Positions 7,673 to 15,744 are shown, counted from the stretch's first letter. The stretch: DNA of 64,000 bases from Candidatus Bipolaricaulota bacterium (GCA_028278555.1 JANQEA010000064.1:186001-250000); one strand, 5' to 3'. Notes: generated from the letters alone by a model not told the origin. Made by a program: numbers and translations.

Positions 7673-8290
7673 GTGCAGCAACCGACTCGGAGATCCGCGA
7701 TCCGTGCCGGCGTTCTCTTCCTGCTTGTCTTCCTAGTCACCCTCGGTGCACCAGCGACCGCCAACGTCGCCGGGATCGAGTGGGACGAAGCAAGCCCGAT
7801 CACTTGGGCCCTTTTCCAGTGCTCCGCACCCGCCGACGCCGTCAATCGGAGTGAGGCTGCGGCGATCCACATGACAATCCGTTGGCATGCCAGCTACTCG
7901 GTGACGTCGAGCGGCAGCACCTGGATCGGGCACGTCCAGAGCGTAACCGTCACCAACACGATGGAGCCCTCGCTGTCGTGGGTCGTCCCCGGCAAGGCGG
8001 ACGCGGGCGTCCTCCAACATGAGCAGGCGCATTTCGATCTAAACGAGGTCTATCGGCGGAAACTGGCGATCCTCCTCCCGTGTCTCCAGGCGCAGAGCCC
8101 GACCAAACAGGGTGCGATCGACGCGCTCAACGCCGCCCTCCATCGGAAGGCGAGCGAGGTCCTCGCCCAGCTGCAGAAGGCGCAGGCCCGCTTCGACGCC
8201 GAGACGAGACACGGAAACGGCGCTTCCGCACAAGCGCGCTGGGAGGCCCAGATCGCAACCTGGCTGCTCAATCCGAGCGCCGCGCCCTAG
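7673..8290 (+). CDS. DUF922 family secreted protein with HExxH motif
   Basis: 205 residues beginning with GTG behind a GGGGGAG ribosome site. An N-terminal hydrophobic segment (about 11-30) is a likely signal peptide ending at ATA. The core is typical of DUF922: an N-terminal beta region, then HEQAH at 116-120 followed by FDLNE, which matches the zinc-metallopeptidase HExxH pattern. DUF922 proteins are predicted periplasmic or extracytoplasmic zinc proteases, but activity is unproven. It lies 105 nt after the lemA-like gene, in the same direction. The C-terminal third is a long charged helix. Confidence 0.8.
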   Translation: MQQPTRRSAIRAGVLFLLVFLVTLGAPATANVAGIEWDEASPITWALFQCSAPADAVNRSEAAAIHMTIRWHASYSVTSSGSTWIGHVQSVTVTNTMEPSLSWVVPGKADAGVLQHEQAHFDLNEVYRRKLAILLPCLQAQSPTKQGAIDALNAALHRKASEVLAQLQKAQARFDAETRHGNGASAQARWEAQIATWLLNPSAAP

Positions 8291-8381
8291 CCGCAGCGCC
8301 GGCTGGCTCCTGTCCTTCGATCCAACGGACGTTCCTTGGATGAAACCCGCAGCGGTCTGCAGGGTAGGTTCCGTACGCCAA
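8268..8381 (-). CDS. Possible 37-residue microprotein
   Basis: A TTG codon at 8381 is preceded at 5-nt spacing by a near-perfect AAGGAGG. The encoded peptide (AYGTYPADRCGFHPRNVRWI and on) has an aromatic, Gly- and Cys-containing composition unlike the Arg/Ser-rich antisense shadows common in this window. It overlaps the last 23 nt of the DUF922 gene on the opposite strand. An upstream in-frame TTG would add LECKEVC and two more cysteines. I do not recognise a family; coding is plausible but unproven. Confidence 0.35.
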   Translation of the reverse strand: MAYGTYPADRCGFHPRNVRWIEGQEPAGAAARARRSD

Positions 8382-8416
8382 ACACACCTCCTTACACTCC
8401 AACGGAACTCTTGCCC

Positions 8417-8442
8417 GAGGGACGGCCGACCGGCCGTCCCTC
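8417..8442. terminator. Strong hairpin between convergent genes
   Basis: GAGGGACGGCC and GGCCGTCCCTC form a perfect 11-bp stem with loop GACC. It lies between the DUF922 gene (plus) and the end of hypF (minus) and may stop transcription from either side. No long T run on either strand. Confidence 0.5.
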
Positions 8443-8477
8443 ACCACATCTGCGCCGCTGAGCCGCGACCGGAGTCC

Positions 8478-8505
8478 TTGTGATCGCGACGACCGGACGT
8501 ACAAT
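8478..8505 (+). promoter_or_regulatory. Promoter of the short lipopeptide gene
   Basis: TTGTGA (8478-8483) and TACAAT (8500-8505) with 16-nt spacing. The expected start of transcription is at about 8512, directly at the ATG of the following ORF, so its mRNA would be leaderless. Confidence 0.4.
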
Positions 8506-8512
8506 CCGTCCC

Positions 8513-8599
8513 ATGATTCGATGGGTTCTTTCTCTCGGACTGCTTCTCGGTCTATTCGCGTCGATCGCCGGGTGCTGTCTCGGTCCCGTCTGCTTCTAG
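8513..8599 (+). CDS. Putative 28-residue lipopeptide antisense to the hypF 3' end
   Basis: A short ORF: Met-Ile-Arg-Trp, a hydrophobic helix, then the lipobox SIAGC and only seven more residues (CLGPVCF). If processed, the mature product is an eight-residue peptide lipidated on Cys21 with Cys22 and Cys27. A textbook signal II sequence in so short an ORF is unlikely by chance, though no ribosome site is seen. The promoter position suggests leaderless translation. Its last 48 nt overlap hypF on the other strand. It resembles entericidin-like or lysis-type lipopeptides in form only. Confidence 0.4.
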   Translation: MIRWVLSLGLLLGLFASIAGCCLGPVCF

Positions 8600-10855
8600 G
8601 ATGGCGATCCCGCGCCCCGCGTAGGCGGTCTGGCCGAACGAGATCCCGCCGTCACCGCACGGGACCCGTTCGTTCGTTCGGTACCGGAAACCGGCCGATT
8701 GCACGGCATCCCGGATCGTCGATGCGATCGCATCGTTGTATGCGACGCCCCCGCTGAAGCAGACGTCGCGGGTTCCGCGCGCCGTCCCCAACTCGATGGC
8801 AGCCTTCGCCACGCCGGTCGCGAGTGCTTGTTGCGCCGTCGCGGCGATGTCCGCCGGCCGATGCTCATCCGCCAGCTCGACGAGTCGCCGGAAGAGCTCC
8901 ACCGTGTCGACGATGTGCACACCGCCCTGTTCGGCGACATCGATGTCGACCGGGAGTGCGGTCCCCTGCGCAGCGACCGCTTCGAGACGCATCGCCGGCT
9001 CCCCCTCGTACGTACGTTCGCAGCAGACCCCGAGCCAGGCGGCGACCGCGTCGAGGAAACGCCCGGCGCTCGTCGTCCAGGGCGCGTTGACCCCACGCTC
9101 GATCTGCGTCAGCAGGAGTCCGGCCGCCGCCGGGTCGAGTCCTCGCTGGATCAGCCCCGATTCGATCTCGCTCGGAGTCACGTCGGCCGCGTGAAGGAAG
9201 GCCGCCGCCATCCGAAGCGGCGACCGGGCCGCCAGGTCGCCCCCGGGCAGCCGGACCGGACGGAGGCACCCGACCCGTTCGATGCTTGTTCCCAGGCAAA
9301 CGAAGAGCTCTCCGCCCCACGCCTCGCCGTCCCACCCGTAGCCGTACCCATCGAGGATGATTCCGACCGCCTCGTCGAGTTTGTGCTCGGCCATCACCGA
9401 GAGGTGGTGGGCCGCATGGTGTTGCACGGCGACGACGCGCGCGCCGTGTCGGTTCGCAAGCTCGTCGGCGAGGCGGGTCGTCGCGAACTGCGGATGGAGA
9501 TCGCAGGCGACAATCGCCGGTGCCGGCGCCCGAGCGATCCGGTACAGATGCTCGATCGCTTCCCGGAGGAACTCGATCGTCTCCACATCGTCGACCGATC
9601 CGATGTGCTGGGATGGAGTCGTTGCGCCATCGGCGTAGATCGAGAAGGTCAGATCGGTCTCCGGGCCGAGAGCGAGGATCGGTTCGCTGCCAAGCAGCGC
9701 TTCGATCGGTTGCGGAACCCACCCGCGCGATCGGCGGAGGAAGACGAGCCGACCGCCGACGCGGCGCCGGACCGAGTCGTCGCAGCGCGCGACGATTCGC
9801 CGATCGTGGAGCAATAGATGATCGGCAATGCCTGACAGCCTTCGCTCGATCTCGTCGTTGTCGATCAGCATCGGTCGCCCGGGGAGATTGGCGCTCGTCA
9901 TCACAAGCGGGACGTCGATCCGGGCGAAGAGGCGATGATGGAGCCCGGTATAGGGGAGCATCACGCCGACGGTGTGCAGCCCCGGCGCGACCTCCGAAGC
10001 GACCTCGCCCTGCCGGACGCGGAGAACGACAATCGGTCGCTCCGGCCCGCTCAATGCTTCCCGTTCCAACTCGTCGGGCTCGGCAAACGCTGCGATCATC
10101 CCTTCCGTCGCCATCAGCGCATAGGGTTGGAACGGACGTCCGACCCGAGTCCGGAGCCGCGTCACAGCCTCTTCGCTCGTCGCATCACAGGCAAGATGTG
10201 TCCCGCCGATCCCCTTGATCGCGACGACCGCCCCCCCGAGGAGCGCATCACACGCGCGATCGAGGGCCAACTCCGTCTCACCGTCGAACGTAAGGGCCGG
10301 ACCGCATGCCGCGCAGGCCGTCGTCTGGGCGTGGTATCGCCGCTCGAGCGGATCGCGATATTCACCCTCGCACGCGGCGCACATCGGGAAATCGCGCATC
10401 GACGTCCGTGGGCGGTCGTACGGAAGCGATTCGATCACGGTAAACCGGGGGCCGCAGTCGGTGCAGCTGGTCGCCCAATAGCCTGAGAAGCGTGAATCTC
10501 CAAGGATCTCCTCTACACACGCGTCGCAGGTCGCCACGTCGGGAGGGAGGACGCCGCTCCGTTCGCCTCCCTCGGTCGACGGGAGGATGACGAAGTCCGT
10601 CTCCCCGACCGGATCGCACTCGCTGATGTCGATCGATGCGATCCGCGCCAGTGGAGGAAGATCGTTCTCGAGTTCTTGCTTGAACCCATCGAGATCTTCT
10701 TCTCGCCCCTCGATGAAGATCTCGACACCGGCGTCGCCGCGATTCCTCACCGATCCGCCGAGCCGGTTCCCGATCGCGATCCGATAGACGAACGGGCGAA
10801 ACCCGACGCCCTGAACCACCCCCCGAACGAGAAGGCGCCGTCGACGTGCACTCAT
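8552..10855 (-). CDS. hypF: [NiFe]-hydrogenase maturation carbamoyltransferase HypF
   Basis: 767 residues, full length. HypF makes the CN ligands of the NiFe site by turning carbamoyl phosphate and ATP into a carbamoyl-adenylate handed to HypE. Domains in order: acylphosphatase (VQGVGFRPFVYR, 14-25); two zinc-finger pairs (C110/C113 with C131/C134, and C159/C162 with C181/C184); a YrdC-like domain from about 200 (KGIGGTHLACDA); and a Kae1-like domain with HHAAHH at 479-484 and DGYGYGWDG at 502-510. Its ATG overlaps the hypA stop by ATGA. The longer frame adds 58 residues in hypA that I regard as non-coding. Confidence 0.96.
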   Translation of the reverse strand: MSARRRRLLVRGVVQGVGFRPFVYRIAIGNRLGGSVRNRGDAGVEIFIEGREEDLDGFKQELENDLPPLARIASIDISECDPVGETDFVILPSTEGGERSGVLPPDVATCDACVEEILGDSRFSGYWATSCTDCGPRFTVIESLPYDRPRTSMRDFPMCAACEGEYRDPLERRYHAQTTACAACGPALTFDGETELALDRACDALLGGAVVAIKGIGGTHLACDATSEEAVTRLRTRVGRPFQPYALMATEGMIAAFAEPDELEREALSGPERPIVVLRVRQGEVASEVAPGLHTVGVMLPYTGLHHRLFARIDVPLVMTSANLPGRPMLIDNDEIERRLSGIADHLLLHDRRIVARCDDSVRRRVGGRLVFLRRSRGWVPQPIEALLGSEPILALGPETDLTFSIYADGATTPSQHIGSVDDVETIEFLREAIEHLYRIARAPAPAIVACDLHPQFATTRLADELANRHGARVVAVQHHAAHHLSVMAEHKLDEAVGIILDGYGYGWDGEAWGGELFVCLGTSIERVGCLRPVRLPGGDLAARSPLRMAAAFLHAADVTPSEIESGLIQRGLDPAAAGLLLTQIERGVNAPWTTSAGRFLDAVAAWLGVCCERTYEGEPAMRLEAVAAQGTALPVDIDVAEQGGVHIVDTVELFRRLVELADEHRPADIAATAQQALATGVAKAAIELGTARGTRDVCFSGGVAYNDAIASTIRDAVQSAGFRYRTNERVPCGDGGISFGQTAYAGRGIAILEADGTETAPGDRRE

Positions 10856-11241
10856 AGTCCGTCCGCCGTCGCCTCCGTCTGGATCGTGACGCGATCGACG
10901 TACAGCTCCCGTCCCGCCTCGATGTCGACTTCGGCGCCGCAGGTCGGGCAACTGAGAATCGGGATGGCGAAGTGGAAGGATTCTTCCCGGACGTGCTCCG
11001 GGGACCCCTCGAACCCGCACGATCGGCAACGAACACGAACCTCGACCGGCTCGATCACGAGTTCCGCCCCCTCAAGGCGCGTCTCCTGTGCGAGAAGCTC
11101 AAACGCGTTCTGCAGCGAGGTATCCGAGAGGATCCGCAGCTCCCCCTTGACGAGAATGACCGCGCTCACCCGTCCGGGGTGGTCATCCAGCTTCGGCAAC
11201 AGCGCCGAGATTAGCTCGCTGACGACGGAGTACTCGTGCAT
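10852..11241 (-). CDS. hypA: Hydrogenase nickel incorporation protein HypA
   Basis: 129 residues, a nickel metallochaperone that works with HypB. The Met-His-Glu N-terminus includes the nickel-binding His2, and the zinc site is formed by C72/C75 (CRSC) and C98/C101 (CPTC). Both are intact. It begins inside hypB (31-nt overlap) and ends in the ATGA that opens hypF, so hypB, hypA and hypF are translationally coupled. The hydrogenase subunits and hypC, hypD and hypE are not in the window. Confidence 0.95.
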   Translation of the reverse strand: MHEYSVVSELISALLPKLDDHPGRVSAVILVKGELRILSDTSLQNAFELLAQETRLEGAELVIEPVEVRVRCRSCGFEGSPEHVREESFHFAIPILSCPTCGAEVDIEAGRELYVDRVTIQTEATADGL

Positions 11242-11885
11242 TCGATCCCCAGCGCTGTGATGAGATCCTCGATCCCTCGTTCGTGCCGCGCATCGGTCAG
11301 CGCAACGATCCCGTGGGGGTTCAGCCGCTCGTAGTCGGCGACGATCCGCTCCGGATCGACTCCGACTGCCTCGGCAAGATCGATCTTGTTGACGACCATC
11401 ACGTCGGTCTGGGCGAAGATTTTCGGATGCTTCCGCACCATGTCATCTCCCTCCGTCACCGAGATCACGACGATCTCCCGATCGACACCGAGGGGGAAGT
11501 CGGCCGGACAGATCAGATTCCCGACGTTCTCGACGAAGAGGACGTCCAGGTCCTCCAGCGGCAGCCCGTCCATCGCGTGATCGACCCGATGGGCGTCCAG
11601 ATGGCAGTCGTCTTGGGTATTCAGGTTGATCGACTGCGCCCCCCGAGCGACGAAGCGGCGATGATCGTCGTCCCCCGCCGAATCGGCGGCGATCGTCCCG
11701 ACTCGCTTCCCGCAGGCGGACAGCCGGTCGATCAGCCGCTCGATCAGCGTCGTCTTGCCGCTGCCGATCGCCCCGAGGACGCTGATCGCTCCGACGCCCA
11801 TCTCCTTCAATCTGCGGTGATTCGCGTCGGCCAATTCCAGTTGCTTCTTGAGGACATCCTCTCCACTCAACCGGACATCGTGCAT
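11211..11885 (-). CDS. hypB: Hydrogenase nickel incorporation GTPase HypB
   Basis: 224 residues, a SIMIBI GTPase that drives nickel delivery to hydrogenase. The P-loop GAIGSGKTT is at 38-46, the metal-site pair Cys94-His95 lies in QDDCHLD, ENVGNL is at 119-124, and the guanine-specific NKID is at 166-169. The histidine-rich nickel-storage tail seen in some HypB proteins is absent. The usual GGGCHL reads DDCHL here. ATG 11885 follows GAAGGAGTG, and the 100 extra upstream residues of the open frame look like noise. First gene of hypBAF, with its own promoter. Confidence 0.95.
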   Translation of the reverse strand: MHDVRLSGEDVLKKQLELADANHRRLKEMGVGAISVLGAIGSGKTTLIERLIDRLSACGKRVGTIAADSAGDDDHRRFVARGAQSINLNTQDDCHLDAHRVDHAMDGLPLEDLDVLFVENVGNLICPADFPLGVDREIVVISVTEGDDMVRKHPKIFAQTDVMVVNKIDLAEAVGVDPERIVADYERLNPHGIVALTDARHERGIEDLITALGIECTSTPSSAS

Positions 11886-11906
11886 GCGGACACTCCTTCG
11901 GGCGGG

Positions 11907-11935
11907 ATGATACGGACCCCCTTCCTCGCACGCAA
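11907..11935 (-). promoter_or_regulatory. Promoter of hypBAF
   Basis: Minus-strand TTGCGT (11930-11935) and TATCAT (11907-11912), 17-nt spacer, about 22 nt from -10 to the ATG. Confidence 0.45.
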
Positions 11936-12058
11936 AGAATCCGGAACGGGCGGACGACTCCGGCGATCTCGCCTGTGGGGCTGCAACCGTTCGCCCCGTG
12001 AGGGGTAGATCGTCTGAATTCCACAGCAAGCCGGCAGGAACGAAAGCGGAGTTGTGGG

Positions 12059-12064
12059 TACAAT
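12059..12064 (+). promoter_or_regulatory. -10 element of the thiol-redox cluster
   Basis: TACAAT 30 nt upstream of ATG 12095; the GAGGGAGGA ribosome site follows. The -35 is poor (AGGAAC), so an activator may be needed. Confidence 0.4.
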
Positions 12065-12094
12065 ACTTCGAGACGACCAGAGGGAGGATTCCTG

Positions 12095-13177
12095 ATGAAC
12101 AAGGCGCTGCTCGCAGTCGTTCTTCTATGTCTTGCGGTCGGCCTGGCCGCGTACGGATCGCCGAAGATTCACGTCGAAGAGCCAATCCATGACTTCGGCT
12201 CGATCCTCGAAGGGTATGCAGTGACGCACGTGTTCACCATCCAGAACACCGGGGACGAAACGCTGATCATCGACCGGGTTGCCGTGTCGTGCGGATGCAC
12301 CGCCACGGAACTGGCAACCGACCGGCTCGCGCCGGGGGAATCGGTCGATCTCGAAGTCCTCGTCGACACGGCGGGATTCGGAGGTCGAATCAGCAAGTCG
12401 ATCTACATCTACACCAACGACCCCGAATACGCCGATGCCCCCTCATCGAACCTCCCGCGGTTCACCCTCCGGGTGACCGGCGAGGTGATCCGCGCGCAGC
12501 CCTACCACACGTCGATCAGCGACATGAACTACCTGTTCACCCTCGTGATCGATCTTCGCGACCCGGATGCCTACGAAGCGGCACACTTGATCGGTGCGAT
12601 CAACATCCCGTCGGCGGATCTCGCCGAGTCGCTCGGCCAACTCCCGACCGATTCGCTGATCGTCCTCTACGATCAGGACGGAGAACTGAGTCCGCTGGTC
12701 ACGGAAGGGATGATCGGCGGCGGCTATCAGACCGTCTACTACACGCTCGGAGGCCTGGACGAGTGGCTCCGTTGGCACGGCACGTTCTTCCTCGAGATCG
12801 CCGGAGATGCCCCTGAGATCCCGGAGACCCAAGGGAAGAGTCGTCTCGCCTGTCCGGATGGCGATCGACGGTGCACGGACATCACGGCGCTCAGATACCT
12901 TACGTACCTCCTGATCGATCTCCGGGATCCGGCCGACTACGCTGCCTCCCACCTGCTCGGCTCGATCAACATCCCGCATGCCGAGATCGCCGGCCGGCTT
13001 GATGACCTTCCGAAGGACGTTCTAGTGATTGTCTACGACCAGTCGAACGAGGAGAGCGATGCGGTCGCTCAGCTGATGCTCAGCGCCGGGTTCAGCCAGG
13101 CGCGAAGCCTCCTCGGCGGCTTCGATGAGTGGGTTCGCCAATTCGGCGATCGGTTCGTCTGGGCGAGCACCGAGTAG
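12095..13177 (+). CDS. Secreted DUF1573 protein with two cysteine-less rhodanese domains
   Basis: 360 residues. Signal peptide 1-21, then a DUF1573 (ASH/Ig-like) domain at about 25-131 with the family's SCGC motif (C66, C68). Two rhodanese-like domains follow (about 145-232 and 265-352): each has the LRDPxxY and GxxNIP blocks and a C-terminal GGxxEW strand. In both, the catalytic cysteine of the active loop is replaced by aspartate (Asp193 in LYDQDGE, Asp315 in VYDQSNE), so sulfur transfer is not expected. The two domains are probably an internal duplication. First in a cluster with a thioredoxin-CcdA fusion and a second thioredoxin, so a periplasmic binding or scaffold role in thiol chemistry is inferred. 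Confidence 0.85.
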   Translation: MNKALLAVVLLCLAVGLAAYGSPKIHVEEPIHDFGSILEGYAVTHVFTIQNTGDETLIIDRVAVSCGCTATELATDRLAPGESVDLEVLVDTAGFGGRISKSIYIYTNDPEYADAPSSNLPRFTLRVTGEVIRAQPYHTSISDMNYLFTLVIDLRDPDAYEAAHLIGAINIPSADLAESLGQLPTDSLIVLYDQDGELSPLVTEGMIGGGYQTVYYTLGGLDEWLRWHGTFFLEIAGDAPEIPETQGKSRLACPDGDRRCTDITALRYLTYLLIDLRDPADYAASHLLGSINIPHAEIAGRLDDLPKDVLVIVYDQSNEESDAVAQLMLSAGFSQARSLLGGFDEWVRQFGDRFVWASTE

Positions 13178-13218
13178 CTCGGCATCCCACTCGCCCGCAC
13201 CGTGGAAGGGAGCCCGGA

Positions 13219-14358
13219 TTGAGCAGGAAATGCGTATTGACCTTCCTCGCCCTAATCGCAGTCACGGCGAGCACCGCGTTCGCAGCACCGACGACGCTCG
13301 TCCTCTTCCACGAGATCGGATGCTCGCACTGCGCCCGGACCGAGGCGTTCCTCGAGTCGATCCATCCGAGCTACCCCGAGCTGGAGATCCTCCACTACGA
13401 GATTCACGAATCCGAATCGCTCGATCTCCTCCCGAAGCTCCTCGACGCGTACAGCGTCGAGGAGGGAGCCGTCCCGATCCTCTTCGTCGGTGACGTCGCC
13501 GTCGTCGGCGGCGTCTTCTACGGGCTGGAGGAGGAACCGATCACGCCGACGGGCCGATCGGAGAACCTCGAGCTCGAGCGCGCGATCCGACTGGCGATCG
13601 ATGCGGGTGCCCCCTCGCCGCTGTCGCGAGTCGATGAGGCGTCCGGGAGCAGCCTTGCCGAGAACCTGACGATCCCGGCAGTCGTCGTCGCAGCAGCGGC
13701 CGATTCGGTGAATCCGTGCACGTTCGCCGTCCTCGTCCTCCTCCTCGGAACGCTCCTCGTGGCGCAGCGCAAGGGGAAGAAGACGCTCGTCCTCCGGGCC
13801 GGCTTCGCGTTCACGATCGCCGTCTTCGTCTCGTATTTCTTGATGGGGATCGGCATCTTCTCCGCCATCCAGGCGGCGGGGATTCAGCGCCCATTCATCA
13901 TGGCCGTCTCGTCCCTCGCGATCCTCCTCGGGCTCTGGAACATGAAGGACTACTTCGCCTACGGGAAGTGGTTCACCATCGAGGTTCCGCAACGCTGGCG
14001 ACCGACCGTCAAGCGGTTGACCTCCTCGGTGGTCAGCGTTCCGGGCGCGTTCTTCGTCGGGATTCTCGACTCGCTCTTCCTGCTCCCCTGCTCGTCCGGA
14101 CCGTACATCGCGATCCTCGCACTGCTAAGCAAGACGACGACACGCGGGGAGGGGATCCTCTACCTCCTGCTGTACAACCTGATCTTCGTCCTCCCGCTGG
14201 TGGCGATCACGCTCGCCGTCCATTTCGGCTTCACGACCACGGCGCGGGCAGAGCGCTGGCGCTCCGCCCGCCTCGGCAAGCTGCATTTCGTCTCCGGGAT
14301 CATCATGTTCCTTCTCGGAGCCGGGATGCTCTTCGCCGTCCTCATGGGGTGGATGTAG
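13219..14358 (+). CDS. Periplasmic thioredoxin fused to CcdA/DsbD-type membrane domain
   Basis: 379 residues. The best start is TTG 13219 behind GGAAGGGA, which gives a clean signal peptide (SRKCVLTFLALIAVTASTAFA). A thioredoxin-fold domain with CSHC at 35-38 follows, then about six membrane helices of the CcdA/DsbD family from 152 on. The paired membrane cysteines are Cys167 (NPCTFA) and Cys291 (LPCSSGP), the pair that shuttles electrons across the membrane. It could pass cytoplasmic reducing power to periplasmic partners, such as its own CSHC domain or the CPDC protein encoded next. The domain order, thioredoxin first, is opposite to that of the DsbD gamma domain. Confidence 0.88.
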   Translation: MSRKCVLTFLALIAVTASTAFAAPTTLVLFHEIGCSHCARTEAFLESIHPSYPELEILHYEIHESESLDLLPKLLDAYSVEEGAVPILFVGDVAVVGGVFYGLEEEPITPTGRSENLELERAIRLAIDAGAPSPLSRVDEASGSSLAENLTIPAVVVAAAADSVNPCTFAVLVLLLGTLLVAQRKGKKTLVLRAGFAFTIAVFVSYFLMGIGIFSAIQAAGIQRPFIMAVSSLAILLGLWNMKDYFAYGKWFTIEVPQRWRPTVKRLTSSVVSVPGAFFVGILDSLFLLPCSSGPYIAILALLSKTTTRGEGILYLLLYNLIFVLPLVAITLAVHFGFTTTARAERWRSARLGKLHFVSGIIMFLLGAGMLFAVLMGWM

Positions 14359-14360
14359 AG

Positions 14361-14837
14361 ATGCCCCATCGTGCGACCGTTCTCGTTCTCGTCCTCGCGG
14401 CCCTCCTCACGTCCATTGCTCCCCTCTCGCTTGGAGCGGACGAAGAGCCATGGATCGTCGTCTTCACGACGGAGGGATGTCCCGACTGCGCCCAGATCAA
14501 GGAAGTCCTCGAGGGGCTCACGTTGGAGCTACCCGAAACGGCCATCGCGCGGTACGACATCTCCGACCCGGAAGCGCTCGAACTCCTATATGAGCTAGCG
14601 GATGCATACGAAGTCGACGTATCGAGCGTCCCGGTCGTCTTCGTCGGTGATGTCGCCGTTCTCGGCGCCGGCCGTGCGCAGGAGTTCGAGCTGCGCAACG
14701 CGATCGGCGAATGCACGATCCAGGCATGCCGCTCGCCACTCGAACGTGCTCCATCTGTGGTCTTCCGCGCGAGCATCCTTCAGCTGACCCTTCTCGCCGT
14801 GCTGTTTGCCCTCCTGTTCTGGTGGCAGACGTCCTAG
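14361..14837 (+). CDS. Secreted thioredoxin-like protein with CPDC motif and C-terminal anchor
   Basis: 158 residues starting 2 nt after the fusion gene stop, so probably translationally coupled. A signal peptide (1-25), then a glutaredoxin/thioredoxin-like domain with CPDC at 40-43 and the cis-proline loop SSVPVVFVGD near 88-97, then a C-terminal membrane helix (about 138-156). Two further cysteines (ECTIQAC) precede the anchor. The VPVVFVGDVAVLGxG block closely matches VPILFVGDVAVVGG in the preceding fusion, so the two thioredoxin domains are paralogues. Likely the periplasmic partner or substrate of the CcdA fusion. Confidence 0.8.
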   Translation: MPHRATVLVLVLAALLTSIAPLSLGADEEPWIVVFTTEGCPDCAQIKEVLEGLTLELPETAIARYDISDPEALELLYELADAYEVDVSSVPVVFVGDVAVLGAGRAQEFELRNAIGECTIQACRSPLERAPSVVFRASILQLTLLAVLFALLFWWQTS

Positions 14838-14861
14838 AATTCGCGGTCGGAGAGCATCCAA

Positions 14862-14877
14862 TCCCCGCATCCGGGGA
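14862..14877 (+). terminator. Small hairpin after the redox cluster
   Basis: TCCCCG/CGGGGA, 6-bp stem and 4-nt loop, between the redox cluster and the sigma gene. There is no T run, so it could be attenuating or merely structural. Confidence 0.3.
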
Positions 14878-14931
14878 ATAGACTCTGACCGGAGCACGAA
14901 TCCACGCAACCACTGGGAGCGATGAGGCCGG

Positions 14932-15744
14932 ATGTCTGATGCGGGTGGCAGGTCCTTTGCCGCGAAGTCGAACGAGGAACTCCTCGAGCTCCTCCATCGC
15001 GGATCGGAAGATGTCGAGAACGGAGTCGACCCTTCTTGGCTCCGAGAGGAACTCGTCCAGCGGAACGTCGGACTGGTGAAGTCGGTCGCCATCAAGTTTC
15101 TCAGCTCTGGAGAGCCGCTCGACGACCTGATCCAAGCGGGTTACATCGGCCTCCTGAATGCTGTTGCCAACTTCGACTTGGCGCGCAACACCAAGTTCAG
15201 CACCTACGCAAGCTACCTAATCCAGGGAGAGATTCGCCACTACATCCGCGACAAGCACGGAACGATCCGCATTCCTCAGTGGGTCCAGACAATGAACCGG
15301 CGCGTCAAGGAGGCCGAGGAGGCGTTCTTCCAACGGGAAGGGCGCCCACCGTCGATGCCGGAACTGGCGGCGCGCCTCGATCTCAGCCCCGAGCAGTTGA
15401 CGACGTTGTTGCGCGGACGTGAGACGATGCACTACGTCTCGATCGACCAGGATCGGCGGACCACCGACCCGAACCCAGCGCCTCCGACCACCGAGCACCT
15501 GTTGACCGAAACGGAAGATCTCTCGTTTGACGTCCGGATGCGTGTTCTCGTCGCGATCGAGCGGCTGACCGAGATTCAGCAGCAGGTGGTCGAGGGCCTC
15601 TTCTATGAGGGGAAGAGCCAATCGCAGGTCGGGCAGGAGCTGGGGATGTCCCAACGGCAGATCTCGAGGCTGAAGGACAAGATCCTCGATGAAATGAAGG
15701 ATCGCCTCGAACGAGGCGCGGACAACTGGGAATCGCAAGGATGA
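14932..15744 (+). CDS. RNA polymerase sigma factor, sigma-70 group 3 (SigB/SigF-like)
   Basis: 270 residues with all functional regions: region 2 (DDLIQAGYIGLLNAVANFDL 64-83, then TKFSTYASYLIQGEIRHYIRD), region 3 (about 120-172), and region 4 with the helix-turn-helix SQVGQELGMSQRQISRLK at 231-248. No region 1.1, as expected of alternative sigma factors. It differs from the truncated paralogue at 1468-2154 chiefly by having region 4.2. No anti-sigma gene is adjacent; the next ORF is a small helical protein that starts 31 nt downstream. The regulon is unknown, although the envelope redox cluster directly upstream is a candidate. Confidence 0.93.
   Translation: MSDAGGRSFAAKSNEELLELLHRGSEDVENGVDPSWLREELVQRNVGLVKSVAIKFLSSGEPLDDLIQAGYIGLLNAVANFDLARNTKFSTYASYLIQGEIRHYIRDKHGTIRIPQWVQTMNRRVKEAEEAFFQREGRPPSMPELAARLDLSPEQLTTLLRGRETMHYVSIDQDRRTTDPNPAPPTTEHLLTETEDLSFDVRMRVLVAIERLTEIQQQVVEGLFYEGKSQSQVGQELGMSQRQISRLKDKILDEMKDRLERGADNWESQG

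Noticed and set aside
5789..7681. A 630-codon minus-strand open frame
   Set aside because: Out of frame with the aminotransferase and antisense to lemA. The composition is Arg-rich noise; the true gene is 5770-6837.
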